A stretch of 7,215 bases of DNA, from the NCBI GenBank assembly GCA_001796995.1, contig MGOB01000066.1:10534-17748 (forward strand), written 5' to 3'. A program made the translations under genes and the position numbers. Below, one piece after another: positions 5,749-7,215 of this stretch (positions within the stretch are counted from its first letter, which is position 1; every line of letters starts with the position of its first letter). The stretch comes from Chloroflexi bacterium RBG_16_68_14 (GTDB lineage: Bacteria > Chloroflexota > Dehalococcoidia > DSTF01 > RBG-16-68-14). The notes beneath the pieces are model-generated. The model was not told the DNA's origin, made no database searches, and saw only the letters and a list, made by a program, of their open reading frames with translations.

Positions 5749-5817
5749 GGTTCGAAGGTTCTATGGTTCCAAGGTTCAACGCAGATCGGAACCAGTGAAC
5801 CTTTGAACCCTGGAACC
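5749..5817. repeat. GGTTC/GAACC repeat array with long inverted repeats
   Basis: Four GGTTC units spaced 8 bp apart (5749, 5757, 5765, 5773) are followed by four GAACC units (5789, 5797, 5805, 5813), so the two halves can fold together. In one register 5765-5779 pairs with 5803-5817 (14 of 15). In another 5749-5770 pairs with 5788-5809 (19 of 22) around a 17-nt loop. The registers are mutually exclusive. The array lies between rmlA and rmlB, ends 11 nt before the rmlB ribosome binding site, and is less GC-rich than its surroundings. It looks like a dispersed intergenic repeat element. An attenuating or RNA-stability role in the operon is possible but only inferred. Confidence 0.75.
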
Positions 5818-5827
5818 AGCAGACGTT

Positions 5828-5832
5828 AGGAG
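5828..5832 (+). promoter_or_regulatory. strong ribosome binding site of rmlB
   Basis: AGGAG lies 6 nt before the GTG at 5839, which fixes this non-ATG start. Confidence 0.7.
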
Positions 5833-5838
5833 ACCGGC

Positions 5839-6867
5839 GTGCGCACTATCCTGGTCACGGGCGGCGCCGGGTTCATCGGCAGCAACTTCATCCATCACCT
5901 GCTGCAGAAGTACGACTACCGGGTCGTCAACCTGGACAAGCTGACCTACGCCGGCAACCTGGACAACCTGCGCGATATCCAGGACGACCCGCGCTACCGC
6001 TTCGTCCACGGCAACATCTGCGACAGCCAGCTGGTGGGCCGGGTGATGGCCGAGGTCGACGCCGTCGTCCACTTCGCCGCCGAGAGCCACGTGGACCGCT
6101 CGATTGTGGACCCGGGCGCGTTTATCCAGACCGACGTCTACGGCACCTTCGTGCTCTTAGAGGCGGCCCGGCAGCGCGGCGTCGAGCGCTTCCTCCACGT
6201 GTCGACCGACGAGGTGTACGGCCAGTCGCTGCCGGGCCAGCGCTTCACCGAGGACGACCCCTTCCGCCCGCGCAGCCCCTACGCGGCGAGCAAAGCGGGC
6301 GGCGAGCTCCAGTGCCGCGCCTTCATCGAGACGTACGGCCTGCCCATCGTCATCGCGCGGCCGGCCAACAACATCGGGCCGCGCCAGTACCCGGAGAAGG
6401 CGGTGCCCCTCTTCATCACCAACGCCCTGGATGACCAGCCACTGCCGGTCTACGGGCAGGGCCTTCAGGTACGCGACCGACTCTACGTCGAGGACCACTG
6501 CGAGGCGCTCGACCTGCTCCTCCACTGGGGCGAGCTCGGCGAGGCCTACAACATCAGCGCCGACAACGAGCGCCCGAATATCGAGGTGGCGGAAACGATC
6601 CTGGAGCTGCTGGAGAAGCCGAAGAGTCTCATCCGCTTCGTGGAGGACCGGCCCGGCCACGACCAGCGCTACAGCATGGACTCCGCAAAGATGCGGGCGC
6701 TGGGCTGGTCGCCCAGGCACGACTTCACCGCCGCCATCGAGAAAACCGTCGCCTGGTACCGGGAGAACCGCTGGTGGTGGGAGAAGGTGAAGTCGGGCCA
6801 GTACCAGGAGTACTACCAGCGCATGTACGGCCGCCGGCTGGCGGAAGCCAAGCCCTACGAGGGCTGA
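5839..6867 (+). CDS. rmlB: dTDP-glucose 4,6-dehydratase
   Basis: This extended-SDR enzyme converts dTDP-glucose to dTDP-4-keto-6-deoxyglucose with bound NAD+. The 342-residue product has the NAD-binding GGAGFIGSNF (8-17), LDKLTYAGNLDNL (32-44), HFAAESHVDRSI (78-89), the catalytic Thr-Asp-Glu in STDEVYG (T123, D124, E125) and YAASK (Y148, K152). NNIGPRQYPEKAVPLFITNAL and QVRDRLYVEDHCEAL follow, both characteristic of RmlB (RDRLY in place of the more usual RDWLY). TDVYGT (98-103) has Asp99 where many family members have Asn. The D-E pair after Thr is the dehydratase signature and separates it from simple NDP-sugar epimerases. It starts with GTG after a good AGGAG and lies 110 bp behind rmlA, on the same strand. 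Its stop TGA overlaps an ATG (TGATG) that begins an 18-codon frame running almost to rmlD. Confidence 0.95.
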   Translation: MRTILVTGGAGFIGSNFIHHLLQKYDYRVVNLDKLTYAGNLDNLRDIQDDPRYRFVHGNICDSQLVGRVMAEVDAVVHFAAESHVDRSIVDPGAFIQTDVYGTFVLLEAARQRGVERFLHVSTDEVYGQSLPGQRFTEDDPFRPRSPYAASKAGGELQCRAFIETYGLPIVIARPANNIGPRQYPEKAVPLFITNALDDQPLPVYGQGLQVRDRLYVEDHCEALDLLLHWGELGEAYNISADNERPNIEVAETILELLEKPKSLIRFVEDRPGHDQRYSMDSAKMRALGWSPRHDFTAAIEKTVAWYRENRWWWEKVKSGQYQEYYQRMYGRRLAEAKPYEG

Positions 6868-6923
6868 TGCGCGGGGCGACACGGATGCAGGAAGCGCCCT
6901 CCGCCCCGGTCACGATAGCGTAG
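6867..6923 (+). other. 18-codon ORF bridging rmlB and rmlD (possible coupling frame)
   Basis: ATG 6867-6869 overlaps the rmlB stop (TGATG), with GAGGG (6859-6863) 3 nt upstream. The frame encodes MRGATRMQEAPSAPVTIA and stops at TAG 6921-6923, two bases before the rmlD ATG. It resembles no known protein. It could pass terminating ribosomes to rmlD, which lacks its own ribosome binding site, or it may be chance. Confidence 0.25.
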
Positions 6924-6925
6924 CC

Positions 6926-7215
6926 ATGCGCGTCCTCATCACCGGCGCGGGCGGACAGCTCGGGCGCGACCTCCAGGTCGCTTTGGCTAGCCACGAGGTA
7001 CGCGCCCTCTCCCATTCCCAGCTCGACATCACGGACGCGCCCGCCGTCCAAGAGGCCCTCGATACCTTCAGGCCCGGGGTCGTGCTCCACGCCGCCGCCC
7101 TCACCGATACCACCCGCTGCGAGCGGGAGCCCGAGACCGCCCACCTCGTGAACGCGGTGGGCGCTCGCAATGTGGCCGTCGCCTGCGCCCACGTCGGCGC
7201 GGCGATGGCCTACGT
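6926..7215 (+). CDS. rmlD: dTDP-4-dehydrorhamnose reductase (partial, cut by right edge)
   Basis: The N-terminal 96 codons are present and open to the edge. MRVLITGAGGQLGRDL (1-16) is the NAD(P)-binding loop of the RmlD/SDR-extended family, LSHSQLDITDAPAV (28-41) is the typical second strand with LDITD, and VVLHAAALTDTTRCEREPETAHLVNAVGARNVA (53-85) matches the RmlD segment with HAAA..T....E.EP..A..VN. It would reduce dTDP-4-keto-rhamnose to dTDP-L-rhamnose with NAD(P)H. The catalytic Tyr-Lys lies beyond the window. Some members are fused to, or followed by, RmlC, which cannot be judged here. No Shine-Dalgarno precedes the ATG; translation may be coupled to the short frame at 6867-6923, whose stop is 2 nt upstream. 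Confidence 0.88.
   Translation, partial: MRVLITGAGGQLGRDLQVALASHEVRALSHSQLDITDAPAVQEALDTFRPGVVLHAAALTDTTRCEREPETAHLVNAVGARNVAVACAHVGAAMAY

Noticed and set aside
5749..5817. CRISPR array
   Set aside because: Units are only 5 bp, with 8-bp spacing and inverted halves; there are no repeat-spacer units of 20-40 bp and no cas genes.

Overview
This is a high-GC bacterial window carrying glycan and nucleotide-sugar genes. Its clearest element is the start of a dTDP-deoxysugar (probably dTDP-L-rhamnose) operon, rmlA-rmlB-rmlD, at 4637 to the right edge. To the left lie single genes for a GT4 glycosyltransferase, a SAM-dependent methyltransferase (cut by the left edge), an alpha/beta hydrolase, an SDR oxidoreductase and a small NTF2-like protein of unknown role. 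The organism cannot be fixed from the sequence. High GC, GTG starts, the long-form RmlA and GC-rich palindromes between genes would fit a Chloroflexota (Dehalococcoidia-like) or another high-GC environmental bacterium, but this is a low-confidence guess.

Layout: methyltransferase (-, 1-656, partial); divergent gap; NTF2-like (+, 828-1136); 33-bp convergent gap with an inverted repeat; GT4 (-, 1170-2462); divergent gap of 171 bp with two dyads; alpha/beta hydrolase (+, 2634-3428); 23-bp convergent gap filled by a perfect 24-bp palindrome; SDR (-, 3452-4216); divergent gap of 420 bp with two opposed promoters and two back-to-back hairpins; rmlA (+, 4637-5728); 110-bp gap with a GGTTC/GAACC repeat array; rmlB (+, 5839-6867); 58-bp gap; rmlD (+, 6926 to edge, partial). 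Strand alternates at every gene up to rmlA, so the left part is a row of single-gene transcription units and only the rml genes look like an operon.

How they may work together: RmlA makes dTDP-glucose from glucose-1-phosphate and dTTP, RmlB makes the 4-keto-6-deoxy intermediate, and RmlD performs the final 4-keto reduction. The epimerase RmlC is not in the window. The GT4 enzyme and the methyltransferase are plausible users or decorators of such sugars in a surface glycan or glycolipid, by gene proximity only. The hydrolase and SDR are generic enzymes with intact catalytic motifs and no visible tie to the sugar pathway.

The protein-coding content is ordinary and I see no convincing new multi-gene system. 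The features most worth a second look are non-coding: stop-to-stop inverted repeats at both convergent junctions, the GGTTC array inside the rml operon, and the twin hairpins between the divergent SDR and rmlA promoters.
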